This document shows, piece after piece, positions 22,274-36,873 of a stretch of DNA of 64,000 nucleotides; position 1 is the stretch's first letter; every line of letters begins with the position of its first letter. The notes under the pieces were generated by a model. The model was not told where the DNA came from, made no database searches, and saw nothing but the letters and a program-made list of their open reading frames with translations. This DNA is from Tetmemena sp. SeJ-2015 (taxonomy: Eukaryota; Ciliophora; Spirotrichea; Sporadotrichida; Oxytrichidae). Location of the stretch: NCBI GenBank assembly GCA_027382625.1, contig JAJKFJ010021217.1:62001-126000 (forward strand), given 5' to 3'. The position numbers were made by a program, and so were the translations under genes.

Positions 22274-24391
22274 TCAGAATTCATCTATGTGCATATAGAA
22301 GCTACCTTGAAAGCTTGCTCTTGCAAATTAGGCGAGCACGATTGTTTATTTCACGAACTCTTCAAATTCAGGGAAGCGAATCATAGTCTCTCTGGTCTCT
22401 TTCACAGATTTCAAGGATGTCCTTTCGTTCAACTCCTTGTCAAAGTAGTCCTCCATAATATCGATTTGCAATTTCATTTTACGATATGTATATAATTCAC
22501 TTTAATTTGAAGATTGAAACCTTGCTTTTCAATTTTAGGTTCTATAATAGCTGCCTTTTCTTTTGTGGGTTCCTCTTTATAAATATAGCCCAAAGCGTCA
22601 GGTTTCAAAAGCTCAAATGCAAGTTTAAGGTTCTATCTCGTCAAGAACCTCTCTTCTATGTTAATAGAAGCAGCTAAGAACTCTTCGAAAGTCAGTGGAG
22701 TGGACTTGAAGTTTTCCCATATCGCTTGTACTTAACTTCCTATCTTTACTTCGAGCTCTTTAATATCAACTCCTTTACCAGCGCAGTTCTCCTTAGCTTT
22801 GTGGAGGAAGAATTCTTAGAGGTCTTCATAGTCAAGCACTCCTTTACACTTGACATCTATTTATTGAAATATGTCCAGGTAGGTTTATCTATCTTCCTGG
22901 TTCAGGCAGTTACTCACCATCAGCTTTATCACCTTAGTTTGCAGGGTGTTGAAGCCCCTCAGATGAGAGAAGCTGAAACGGCTTATGATCTCCTCTTTAA
23001 CGAAGTGATCTGACATCTCCATCAGGTCTTAAGCGATGCTGAACTCTATTTCTATCTCTGGCTGTTCGGGCTTCTTCCTCAGGAAATCGAAGACATGTGA
23101 ATCCAGGCAGGACTAGATATCTGCTCTTGCTTAAGGGTCCTTTTAAAGCATCATACTGAGAAGTTCTCTAAGCTCAAGTGGAATCTTAGAGTAAAATTCG
23201 TGAGTGAGGAAATCTATTTAGACCCAGTTTGCTACTATCTCAAGAGCATTTTCAGGGGTAAAGGGCTTTGAGCCAAAGGGAGAAGTGCCAGTGAGCATGT
23301 AATGAAGTATCACACCTAGAGACCAGACATCGCACTTGAAGTCATACTTTCCACTCTGAACCTCTGGGGCCATATACAGCGGAGTTCCCACCAGCCCATA
23401 TAGAATCTTGGACTCTGAGGGTTTGAATCGCTTACTGAGACCAAAGTCGATAAGTTTCACACTTTGAAATTCATTAAACTTGGGACTTAAAACTTTCCAT
23501 TATGAATGAAGGTGAATAAGAGTTTATTAGAATTCTGGTAGGTAGTTTCATAGATGAAATTATCGGGCTTTAGATCTCTGTGGCAGATGCCTTAACCGTG
23601 AAGATAGTTCACAGCTCCGAGCATCTAGAAGAATATCCTCACTTACTGTTCATAATTCTACTCCTCCAATTTTGAATAGTCTTGTTCTTTGATATACTTT
23701 ATGAAATCTTAAACTTAAATTACAGTGTATATTCAACATATCAATTTCAATCTTTGCCTTCAATAAGTTCAAAGACCAAGTGGATGAAATTTGAGTCTGT
23801 GTAGGCTTCAAAGAACTTGACAATGCTTGGATGAGAGATCGAACTCAGTACTTCTATTTCGTTCTCTATGAGTTTCGCTCTTTTATTCGTCATAAGCTTA
23901 TTGATTGATTTAACAGCAAACTGGCGAGGAAGCATCTTAATCTCTTCTTGATTATCGAGTGTAGATTATTCACTCTCGGTGTCTAAGTTAGATTGAGAGA
24001 TGAGAGTTGCAGTGCGGACTGTGCCGAAGTTGCCTTGTCCAATTATTTTCCCTAGGTTATAGACCCTTCTTATATTCATTTTTCTGAGAACTTGCTCAAT
24101 TTTTTCATATGGAACATACTTCTGGTCATCAAAATTAAATAAGGTACAAACACTTTCTTCATATTTATGATAGAATCTTTAACTATAAATGAAGTTATTT
24201 TGAACCTAATGATCATCATAATTGTAGTCAAGACTCAAGTTGTCCTTATCCTTTTTAATGATTTGCTTGGCGTTCTTATCATAGCCAGAGCCAGAATCGT
24301 TCTTCAAGAGATTTGCCCTTGGGGACTGTGACTTGTTATTTTTCTGAAGTAGACCCCTCAGGCCTCCAAACTTTTTATTATAGCTAGACAT
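22274..24391 (-). CDS. CDPK-type Ser/Thr kinase with degenerate EF-hand tail
   Basis: Starts [16 protein letters not shown] at 24391 and ends at TGA 22276-22274. Kinase motifs: FAVKSINKL (ATP lysine), [20 protein letters not shown], the catalytic [18 protein letters not shown] (DFG) and [20 protein letters not shown]. The C-terminal part has an EF-hand-like unit ([20 protein letters not shown]) in which several calcium ligands are replaced by Lys, followed by weaker EF-like helices ([30 protein letters not shown]), so calcium control may be reduced. It is interrupted several times (for example near 23470-23530, 23690-23745 and 23130-23220); I did not define every junction. It lies in tandem with a related kinase upstream. 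Confidence 0.85.
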
Positions 24392-24563
24392 TAGAACTTT
24401 TTAAGTAAGTAGAAGATATATTGAGATTTTAATTTACTTTTACAATTACAAACACTTATTTTAAAGTATTCTATTGATAGAAATAAATCTGAGAACTTTA
24501 TGAAGAAATAAGGATCTAAATAGGAATCGAATCTGAGGTGAAAATATTGGGAGCTTGGATTAT

Positions 24564-25973
24564 TCAATCCAGCTAAACCATAAGCCTTTTGAACTCTTCA
24601 AAACTGATCTGTCCATCCTTGTCAAGGTCCGCAGCTTCAATTGCCTTTTAGAGACCTTCAATATTATACTCGCGACCCTCCCTCTTGTAAGATTCAATCA
24701 GGCTATCAAGAGTGATATATCCTAGACCCTACGAATCATAGTGGTGAAAAGCGAAGAGTAGATTTTAGTCGTTTAGGAAGGTGTCATAATTCATGGCCGA
24801 TGCGCAGAATGTTGTGTAGTCAAGTTTCTCATTTTCATTGAACTAGAAGTTATTCACTAAACTCTCTAACTCATGATCTGAGAGGGTTGGCTTATTTTCC
24901 TTGAAGAAGGATTGAAGTTCCTCCCTCGATATAAAGCCCTCTTGGTCTTTATCTATAAGCTTGAAAGCCTCACTCATCTTCTTTACAAGAGCAGAGTCAT
25001 TTATGTTCTTCGTGATGTAAGAGAATACCTCTTTTTGAATGTTGCTGATATTGAGCGGTTTCATGTGTGTTTGGATGAAGTAGTCCAAGTCTTCCTTCTT
25101 GATCTCTATGTGGTTTTCTCTGTCCTTGATCCATGGGTGATCCTGGCATTCCTGAATTCCATAACGCTCAGAAGGGTCAACTGTCAGCATATGAGAGAGC
25201 AAGTCTTTCAGTATCTCAGTGAGGTGGGAGTAGTTTTCGTATCTGTAAGTCTAAACCATGCGTTCGAATCTTTGCTTCAAATCCAGGATGTTAGTATCGA
25301 AGGGGTAGTTTCCAAGGATCATGAGATGCAGGATGATACCGAGACTCCACACATCGCATTTGAAATCATAAGCTCCAGAAAGTACCTCAGGTGCTATGTA
25401 GTTAGGGGTACCTAGTACTGCATGCATCTGGTGATCAGATTCATTACCTTCGTCAGTGGAGAATCTTTTAGAGAACCCAAAATCTATCAGCTTCACTAAA
25501 CAGCTCCCATCTTCATAACTTTGAATCAGGAAATTCTCTGGCTTAATATCTCGATGGCAGATGCCTTTCTCATGCAGATATCTCACTGCATCTAGCATCT
25601 GACTCATGATGTTTGAGGCTCGCTTTTGTTCAATGACCTTCTCCTTCTTAATGATTTGTAGGAGTTCAACTCCTTGGCAAAACTCAGAGACCAAGTGTAT
25701 ATAGTTAACATCGCTGTAGACTTCAAAAAGCTTTGCAATATTTGGATGGTCTGAGTCTCTCATATTTTCAATTTCGTTCTCTAGTAAGGCAGCTTCTTTG
25801 GCTATCTGCTTTCTTGAAATACTCTTTACAGCATACTTAACGGGATTCTCACTTTCATCAGTAAGCAGGAAGGCCAATCTCACAAGGCCGAAAGCGCCAC
25901 CTCCTATGGTCTTACCGAACTTATAAACCTTCCTGATGCTAGTCTGAGATGAGTGCTCCTCGATATTTTTCAT
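24564..25973 (-). CDS. Calcium-dependent protein kinase (CDPK), uninterrupted
   Basis: A single frame of 469 codons plus TGA, starting MKNIEEHSSQTSIRKVY, with no IES or intron needed. Motifs: glycine loop [59 protein letters not shown]. After the junction region (LSHMLTVDPSERYGIQ) come EF-hands: FKLIDKDQEGFISREELQSF (canonical), two weaker ones around FNENEKLDYTTF and YDSQGLGYITLDSL, and the canonical ADLDKDGQISFEEFKRLM. Several TAA/TAG codons sit at conserved or tolerated positions, and TGA ends the gene, which sets the genetic code for the window. Such kinases phosphorylate targets in response to calcium. Confidence 0.95.
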
Positions 25974-26260
25974 AACTTAAGAGGAGGAGCGTGTGTAATC
26001 TAAGCTGAATCCTTCATGAGGTTCCTCTGGCTATCCTTTCTTTTCTTCCTCCTTCTTGCTTGGTTTTGCTGATTGCGCAGTACCCTTCATTATAAAGATG
26101 GGAGGTAGTTGATTTATTAAAACTAATAGAAGCTGATTTTTATTCGCGTTTACTCAATCCCTAATTTCAACTTGTTCAATTGAAAGTTTCTTAAAAGTTA
26201 GAATGACTTATTACAAATAGAAAAATTTGGCCTTGCTTCTTCAATAGTATAAAGCTGGGC

Positions 26261-29200
26261 TCACTGTTTTTAAGATTACTCTGGTTTGATAAAGTTATTG
26301 AGTAGTGAGGGTTTATTAGGAGACTTATCTTTGAGCATCTTTATTATATCTTCCTTCTTAAATTCATTACCTATGAGCTTAAGAGGTCTGGAAGCAGATT
26401 GAGGCGAACCAGAAGCCTGAGAAAAGTTAGCTAAAACTAAAATGAACTTTATGTAATGCATAATGCTATCACATCTTACTGTGAATGAGTGCCGGGCTAA
26501 GAGGATAGGAAGGTGTGCTTGTATTCCACACCGAGAGAGCCCACTCCTATTTTACTCCCTTTCTGAGACTTTGAGGAAGAGCCGTCGCTTCCAAATGAGA
26601 CATAGTCATTTTCATTCAACTTCACTTCTTCAATCGACTCATCTACTTCATTAGAGTGATCTAGATTATTCCTGGACTTTTAAATATCATTGCCTTGTTT
26701 GCTGCGTGAGTAGCTCTGATAAGGCGAGCCTTGTGAGTAAGGGTCTTCAAAAACATTCTGAGGAATCTTACTAGTTAAAGCTCTCGCAAGTGGCTATTTC
26801 TTTTCCTCAGCGTCCTCATTTATTGCGTGAGTAATTGAATTGTCCAAGATTTAATTCTACTATGAGGCATTCTTTATAGGTTCACTGCTTCTTATGTCTT
26901 GCTGTGAAGTGCTAGTATCAAAGTCGTCAATCACTAGGGGCTTGATATTTCCCTATGCTAGCTTACTCACTCTATTCAAGAGTGCCATGTTTTGGTTCAC
27001 AGTTCTAGTCTACGATCCTTGGGCCTTAAGAGGCTTTATCTAGCCAAATTTCAATGCAAGCTGATTCACCAAGTTATCACTTCTCCTCTAATTGTTCTAG
27101 TTTATCGAATTATAGCTGTTATTTCCAGCCTCTTTATTGGCTTTAAGGATAGATTGGACCTTTTAATGCTGAGTAGTGCTCACACTAGAAAAGTTATTTG
27201 CAGCCGGTTGATTTGAGGTGGTAGCTGCTGACTTGAAAATGTCAATCTTATGTCTGGTGTTAGACATCAAAATCTTCTTCAAGTCTTGGAAGTCTTGCTC
27301 TCCTTTTGGGTCTTATCCGATAGCCAGATGATGATGGCTCGATTAGTTTGGATTTGAACTCAAACTCGAAGTACTCGGGCTTTGGGAACTCAAACCTAAG
27401 GCTTACACATTTTTCTTGATCTTTAGCTTATAAGAATAAGATGAAGTTTATAACTGTAAATACGTGAAATATAGCATTTTGGAATCTACTTAATGGATGT
27501 CGCTCAATCTGTGTTGAATCGACTTTGAAATGCTTTTTAAAGTTAGCTTCCCTGCATCATTCTACGAAGAGGTAGATTATTGCTGCACTTCAGAGTTTCT
27601 CATTCCTTATCTTTGGGGACCCCCATCTTAGCTCTAATTTTATTTCCCCCTTAATTGTAAACTATTTTAGCAAATTTATAAAGTAACTTATTCTGATAGA
27701 ATTACTTAATAATAAAACTTGTTTAATATTCTCTTTAAATAATACTTTACCTGATTGGCTAGGTTAGACTGATAAGGCTACTACTCCCTTTGATACTCTT
27801 TCCTCTGCGCAAGAACTTAAATAAATGCAAGATTGATGATACATTTTCATAGATTAATTTCAAAAACCTAATTGAAAAGCAGGGGCTTATTCTTAATAGC
27901 CCCTACCCCTTGAGCTAGCTTTATCTTGATCATTTGAGCTGGGAATTTCCTTTAATTATTCCCTGTTTCAGACTGTCTGCTCTCTTGATTCTATGACTGA
28001 TAAGATTGAGCTGTATTCTGTGGCTGGCTCTATCTTTAAACAGAGAAACTTGTGGGCATCTTAAGTTGTGACTTGAACATTACTTGTAACTAAGCTGGAG
28101 GTTGATTCTACTATTTATTGCTGGCTTGAGTTTAGGTGGCGCTCTCAAATGGTGAGGTTCCAGAATCTTAAGAGTTCTAAGTGAATGGTTGCAGCTGCTA
28201 AGGTATAGAATTAGTTGGAATCAGAGATACTGACCGCTACTAATGCTGAGGTCCCTCATCTTAATTCTTCGGTTCCTTCCTTTCTTTCGCCTCTTAATAA
28301 AATAAATAGTGTAGTATGATAAAAAAGGATTCTTTGGCGAGCTAATTAATGAACTAAATGCTCTTTCTTGAGATCTTAAGCTTCTTGTTTGAATTTTGAT
28401 TGGAGTTTTGCATTTAAGGATTCGTAAAGCTCTGATGGGAAGAGGACTAAGAGGAGATAGATCGGTTTACTGAGTTACTAGCCTTCAAAGTAACATAATA
28501 TTCATATGTTAGTTTTTCAAAGCTGCATCTGAAGGAGAGCCTTAAATGGGATCTATAGAGACTTCGAAAGGCATTTCCTCATTTTAAACAGACTTGGTGC
28601 TTTCATCTGACAGAAGTTTAAGTTCATTCTTAAATTCAGACTCTCTGATAGCTTATTCTTTCCCTTTTTTAATAGGGGATACTAAGTTAGAACTTTCATT
28701 TAAACTAGTTTGTTTTGAGCTTGGTGCAATTTCTGATGAAATAGGATTCTAATCTTGCTTTATGATGATCTGCTTTTTTAAGAACATCTGGTCAAAAGGA
28801 ATTACATTTTTATCTCTTTAGTTAACAATTAGTTAGTTCTAGGATGAAACTATTTCATCTATCTTGTCAAATATCTCTATGGGATCAGCTTATTCTAAAT
28901 AGCAAATAATTTTGAAAATGAAATTCGTAGAGAACCAGTATTTCATGCATGAGAGTAAGAAATTCAAGCTCAAATTTCATTTCTATCTCTTCATAGAAAT
29001 CATCAACCTCCTTGATTGAGGGGTGGGAAACTATTTCAAAGATTTGGAAGGGCAAAAGAGGAAAGAGGATACTTATCTCTCTGATCTTCATCAGATCTTG
29101 CACTGGTTGCTTTTCAGCCACACTTCTTTTGAGCCTTCTTTGTCCTTCCCTCTCGAGATCTCTACTGTTTTCAGTTAGTATCACAAACTCAAACTTATTC

Positions 29201-32200
29201 CTCTAAATTAAAACTCATTTGGACAATATCAATTTAACTGAAAGGTAAGGACACCTGAGGAAAGTTCTTTCCCGAAATCAATTAGGATTTTAGCGCTCAA
29301 GAATTTAGCTCTTATAATATGCCTATTCTTTTTGCCTCCAGTGACTTGAGGCTGGGGACTAATACCTTTCCTGATCATCATATTTGCGAGGATTCCTTCC
29401 ATTACTAAGTTAAATCTCTTTGATAGTTATGGTTTGTTATTCAGAGTCCCCACCCCTGCGTTAACTTCTTCTGGCTTAGATTTTTCAGAAATTTCATTGG
29501 GCCTGGCGCCATCAATGATCTTCCAGCCATCATACTTTTAACCATTAAACCAATCTCCTGACTCTAAAGTGTTGTAGCTCTTCTTTATCATGCCATCATC
29601 TTATTCCTCTTGAAGTTACAACAATCAATAGGAGAAAAGACATTATAAGATATGGTTTTAAAGTTTGGCTTCTTGCTGCTCTCTAAGCTTTTTCTTGGCT
29701 TGACTTTCAAAGCCGAATAATTCATCCAAGTCCTTGTCTCTAGATCCCACTTCATCCCTGTCAAACTCATCGTCATCATCATCATTCTCTTCCAATTCTT
29801 GATCTTACTTAAAAATCTTAGAAGAGGATCTATAAAAAATATGAGTACTTGTCTACTGGCCTCCCCAAGCGATACCTGTTGGAGTTATCTGTCTACTATT
29901 GATTATCTTAGCTAGGAGTGTTATCTGCGAAGAAGTCAAAGAAATCTTAGACATCTTCAGCTCCTCCACCTCCTACTGAAGATTCGCTTTGGGGCTTCGA
30001 TTAATCAGAGTCGAAGAAATCAAAGAACAAATCGTGCTTTGTCTGCTTGATAATCTCCACATTCTTATTATGAAGCAACTCTGGTTGGAAGTCTTCCTCA
30101 ACTTACTCATTTCCTCTAACTTACAGTATACTTCTACTTCTATGTGTTGGCATCAATAAACTTTTCTACTGTCACTCCCTTCCTCATGTCTATTTCCTTC
30201 TCCTAGCCACCTTTGACTATGGCTAAGTTTTATATGGTCATACTTTGAGCTACACTATTCTAGTTTGACATATCCTGCCCTTAGCGCCCTAAGTCAAAGC
30301 CATTTCTGAGAGAACTTGCTCCTTGCTTCTCTTTTAGTGGAGACTTGCGCTTCTAGTAAACATCTGGCTCATTAAACCTTAATTAATTTTGGTCTTATCA
30401 TAAATTATAGCTCTTAATAAGATGTGGATGCTTCAAAATCGTCGAAGGTATCATCTTGAATGGGTTGAAATTCGTCAAAGTTAAAACGATCGACATCTCC
30501 AAATGGATTATCACCTCCATAGGTGATTTAGTTGCGCTTGTTGTAGATGTCTTAGTCCTCCTTTGATTGGCCTGAAGAGCCTGTGCTTTACTTTAGGTTT
30601 GAGAACTCACCAGGGTTGAATTTGAAGGTGCTAGAGAAGCGACTGAACATGGCTTAATCGTAGACGGGTTCCTCTTCTTCCTCCTAATCTCCATCTATCA
30701 TCTCTTCTTCTTAATTTTATGAGGAATCCTGATCATCATCCCTCTCAAGGTCCTCATTTTAAATTTAAGTAGGCTAATTCATAGTAAGCATTTAATTTAA
30801 AGCTGGTGGAATAACCTCAGTTCCTATAATCTAAGGTTACTGCTCTTCCTCTTCAAAAGAGTCCTAATCATATCTTTCATCCTCATCATCATCTTCCTCC
30901 GCCTCTTATTGATTAGTTTTTGCTTTTGATTTATTTGTCTTGCTACGATTGTAAGTTTCAGTCATCTCATTATTCTATCCTCTGTTGGCTATTTCATGGC
31001 TCTCTTAATTTGTTGCTGGTTCAACTTATACGTTTTAGGATTTGGTTTGTGCATTATCTTAAGAATTTTCAAGATCACTATCATCTCTTAGATCTCCCTC
31101 CTCTTCGTCATAAGAGTTATCGTCCACGATGTTTATCTCAACCTCATTATCGAAGTTAAACAAATTCACTCCTTTAGGTTTTTAATAAAAACTGATAATG
31201 TACGATAAGAGTTATCTCATATATCTTTTGAGGTTTCTGAGAATACTCAGTGACTGAGGATTGCTTTTGGCTGGAACTCAGATTCTTAGTATTCTCTGGC
31301 TGTGGAGCAAGTTCCGTTTCCTTGAAACTCTCGAACAAGGCCTTGCCATCGGAGTCTGTGAGCGAGGTGTTGGAGACTTAGTTCTGCAGTCTTATCTCAA
31401 AGCTGTTCATCTGATCCTCTTGCTCCTATTGAAATTCAACCATCATGTTCTGGTCCGCTTCATCCAGTGAGAGGTCGTTATCTTCTCGTTCTACTATTTT
31501 TTCAACACCTTCTGCTTTAAATACAGATTAATAAATAATCCTCATTAAAAAAGAGGTTTGCAAAATGAAGAAATTAATTTCATATTTAAAGAGCTTGAGT
31601 AAGATCAGGGTAAGGCTAAACTTGTGCGCTAAAAACATTTGAAAATTAAACTATAGTGAATGCGCTCTCTTGTAACTATCCCTCATCAGACTCTTCTTCG
31701 TCTTGGAATTCAAAATGATTCTTTTTCCCATTCTTCGATTTAAAAATTATATCCACTAATTAACTAAGCAGTAATTAATTTCTGCTGTTGTTATTACATT
31801 TGAGCGAACTAATTAAGAAAGACGTTGATCTTTGACTCATCTTCATTCTGATTGGTGTTTATTAAAGACTCCTCTCGATCACTATCTTCATCCTCTCTCA
31901 TACCGATTAAGTCCTCATCAGAATCTTCATTCTGCTAGAGATCGTTCTATCCATAATTCTCCTTTTAATTTTGAGTCTTAAAAGGGATTGAGCATCTCAT
32001 TCAAAGAAGCCCCTTTCATAGTTCCAAAAGCACCAGGCTTTATTTTGAAGGACTTAAGCATCATACTATTTGAAATGTAGAGAGAATATAATACCTAAAT
32101 TTTTATTTGCGTAAGGATCAAAGTCATCTTCATAGGCTGAAGGCAGCTCTTATTGATCATCTGCAGAATCCCTAATAATATTTTAAGATCCGTTCGAAAG

Positions 32201-33590
32201 GAAATCATCATCAACTTCTTCTCTGTCTTCGAAATTTTCATTTTTGAGATCCCCAGTCTGATTATCTTTCTTCTTCTCCTCTAGACTCATTAACATCCAA
32301 TTATTGTTCTTATTAATCAAAGTTGATTTCATCTTTCATTTTGAATACTTATTTATCATTTCCGACGCTGTCTGAGCCAAATAACTTTGTAAACTCACTC
32401 AACTGGCTCACTCTTAATTCATATTGAGGATTTTATTAGAGTTCCTCTTGTGGATGATTATTTACACTCGATGCTGGAAAGTCTTCAATTGTATTTATTG
32501 TTTCAACATGTTCTGATCCACTCACACATTCTTCAAATAACTGAAGTTTTGGGCCCTGGTTAACCAAACCAGGTCCTTTGATATTTTCAGAAACGCTCTT
32601 TTAGTGTATAATGCAATCATTATCCATTTCATCATCTCTTTCAAACTGCTGGCTGTGCTGGCTTTTGATTTCTTCTCTTTCATCTTCTTCCTCATCACTT
32701 AACTCTGCGTACTTATTATGTCTCAGCTCTTAATTTGTTGCAACAGAAGTTTTCTCTTATTCTGGCTTTAGGGCTTAAGGCTTTTAGTTGCTGTTGAAAT
32801 TCATGCTAAAGGGCTGAATATCATCTCCTAGATCAATAATTTCATCCCCATATAAGTCATCTTCATCCACATCCTACTCTTGTAAGTCTGATTCTTAATG
32901 CAACTCCACTTAGTTTAATAAGTTCATTTGAGGTTCTTCTCTTTACATTAGATTATCTTCATCATTTGCAAAAGATTCTAAAGAAGTAGCTACTTAATTG
33001 AGTTGATTAAGACTCACTAGATCACTCAAAATATCATGAGCAAGTGGATCCACTTGAGCATTTTCTGAGCAAACATTAAGAAGAGCAGGATTATTGCTTT
33101 AGCTGAATAATTCAGCAAAGAGATACAAAATAATTAGATATGCGTTTATAATTATAAGATCTTTTTCGAAGCCAGATGTTTCCTAGATTTGAGGGTCAGT
33201 ATCAACTCTTTGACTATTTACTTCTTATCTCTCATTATTCGCTTCTTTGGCCACTTCTGATTCAATGATCAGAAGATTGCTTTATGTCGTTCTCTCAGTT
33301 AAAGGAAGCAACTAATCCTCATTTTCTGAAGTCTAATCATTTAATTTCAAAAAGCTATGATCCTCCTCAAAGTGATTCACACTTTCACATAAGGCCTCTT
33401 CAGTTTCAATATTAGAGCTTGATTCCCTCCTTTGAGATTCTCTAATTTCCACTTTTTGAAGAGGGGAGGATTTGTTTTCTTCTATATTTTAAACTTGCGG
33501 TCCCTCTTCTAATTAAGAGGATTAGATTTAGCTTTACGTTTATTCATCATTGTTTGGTGATTTGTTTGAATCAGTATTTGAATTTTCCAT
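26261..33590 (-). CDS. Very long acidic, Gln/Ser/Asn-rich protein (one gene, possibly two)
   Basis: From the ATG at 33590 (MENSNTDSNKSPNNDEQTQ) to TGA 26263-26261 nearly every stretch is coding on this strand, with acidic low-complexity sequence alternating with short ordered blocks: MKGASLNEMLNPFQDSKLK, TYGGDNPFGDVDRFNFDEF, GGQEKEIDMRKGVTVEKFI, DLFFDFFDSD, DELFGFESQAKKKLREQQ, SYNTLESGDWFNGQKYDGW, HPSIKEVDDFYEEIEMKFE, LTLKSISKSIQHRLSDIHQ and RPLKLIGNEFKKEDIIKML. Short DxF/NPF-like motifs recall endocytic adaptors, but this is only a hint. Many IESs break it; one 10-nt example is at 27593. At least one GT-AG intron is likely near 27640-27750. I cannot exclude a gene boundary inside, for example near 29200 or 30400. 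No family was recognised. Confidence 0.5.
27593..27602 (-). other. Very short IES (10 nt), pointer TGA
   Basis: Plus-strand TCA at 27590-27592 and 27600-27602. Removing 10 nt joins RWGSPKIRNE to VQQQSTSSQNDAG and bypasses an in-frame TGA. Confidence 0.55.
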
Positions 33591-33836
33591 ATTACAGATT
33601 AAGATTATTATAAGGGCACTCGTGCTTTAATTTATATTACACTTTTTACGACAGTTATCCAATTTTACAATTTGATTTACCAATACATAGCTCCTTTTTA
33701 AATGAAATTCTTCCTTTTTAACAAGAATTTTTAGATATTCTTATAAAATCTTTAAAATATAATGATCTTTCATTTTTAAGATGACTTTCTTATTTTTGGA
33801 GGGAAATCTAATCCCTTTGTAATTTAATCTTTGATG

Positions 33837-34170
33837 AAGCATCATCATAGTTGGAGTAGGTGAGGCAGATTTCTCAAACATGGTTGAACTCGACGGTGAT
33901 GAAGTGGCTTTGCGCAACTCCAAGGGCTAAGTAGCAGCCAGAGACATAGTACAGTTTGTCAAATTCTCTGACTACTCTCATGGAGATAAACTCTATCAAA
34001 TTTGTTTTAAAATTTGCTTAAAGAAAGTTATATATCGTTTTATAGGAATATTGGCAGAAGAGGTGTTGAGAGAAGTACCTGATTAATTGGTGGGGTATAT
34101 GATGTCGCAAGGGATCAAGCCAGACCCATTGGAGTTCATGTCTCAAAACACCATGCTCATGTCTAATTGA
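33837..34170 (+). CDS. Copine C-terminal segment, inverted relative to the rest of the gene
   Basis: Plus-strand coding for the end of a copine: IIIVGVGEADFSNMVELDGD, RDIVQFVKFSDYSHG, ILAEEVLREVPDQLVGYMM, then SQGIKPDPLEFMSQ and TGA 34168-34170. This is the second half of the copine von Willebrand A domain and the C-terminal helix. The preceding part of the same protein ends on the minus strand at 34315 with [10 protein letters not shown]. The two ends share a 12-base sequence, plus-strand AAGCATCATCAT at 33837-33848 and its reverse complement at 34315-34326. Joining them through one copy gives PLSIIIVGVGEADF exactly in frame, so the macronuclear gene needs an inversion. One ordinary IES at 33982 lies inside this segment. 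Confidence 0.93.
33982..34044 (+). other. IES in copine, pointer GGA
   Basis: GGA at 33982-33984 and 34045-34047. Removing 63 nt joins VKFSDYSHG to ILAEEVLREVPDQ in frame. Confidence 0.75.
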
Positions 34171-34292
34171 GCTAGAAATTTAAAGAAAAATGGCCACCAA
34201 TATAATAAGAAACTACAATACCAAAGAGAGAAATGAATGTAATTTAAACTGGATATATTTTCAACTAATTTGACTTTAATAAGAAAATATTA

Positions 34293-36200
<1,908 letters not shown>

Positions 36201-36873
36201 GAGCTGGGCAAGGTAAAAATGTTTTAATATAAATGAGGTTAATTTGCGAAGGTTTATGTGAATTGTCTCTCTACCATTGCTTTAAATGAAGTTTAATTCT
36301 AATTTCTATAAAAAGTAAAGTCTCTAGATTATCTTATTCCTGAATCAGTTTAAGACTATATTTTTACGAAGAGAGTATAAAATATGGCTAAAGTAAATTG
36401 CTTTTAAAATATTTGAGTTGTCTTTTATCTTCATACATACTGCCATTATAAATGCTCTTAATTTTTTGTATTTCAGCACTTCTTTTCAAAGGTTAATTTG
36501 CGAACCTAACAGAGAGTCAATCTAAGCAAGTGCTGGCTCTCTAGTTCTTCTCGCTAATCTTACCATTAAGAATGATCTTCTAGCTCGCTATTTCATTATA
36601 GTTGTTTGTATGTGTAGAGCAAGATTCAAGAATAAAACTCCTCTCTGTGATAATGCATATGAGTTAAATGCGAGCAATATAAACGATTATAATTTATGCT
36701 AAAATTTATCCAAAGAAATGCTAATTAATTTCTCATGGGACTTATTTTCATCACCACCATTAAGAGCTGATTTAATAAATGAATAATTTAAAACATTACC
36801 TCTTCGTGCATCTATCTTATTTATTTATTTCTAGTTATACGATCCCCTTAATCAATTATAATTCTAAATTAAG
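36201..36873. other. AT-rich region without recognised gene
   Basis: Lies between the last recognised copine segment and the SPFH gene. No frame with convincing protein composition was found. It could hold the missing first copine segment or promoter sequence of the two divergent genes. Confidence 0.4.
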
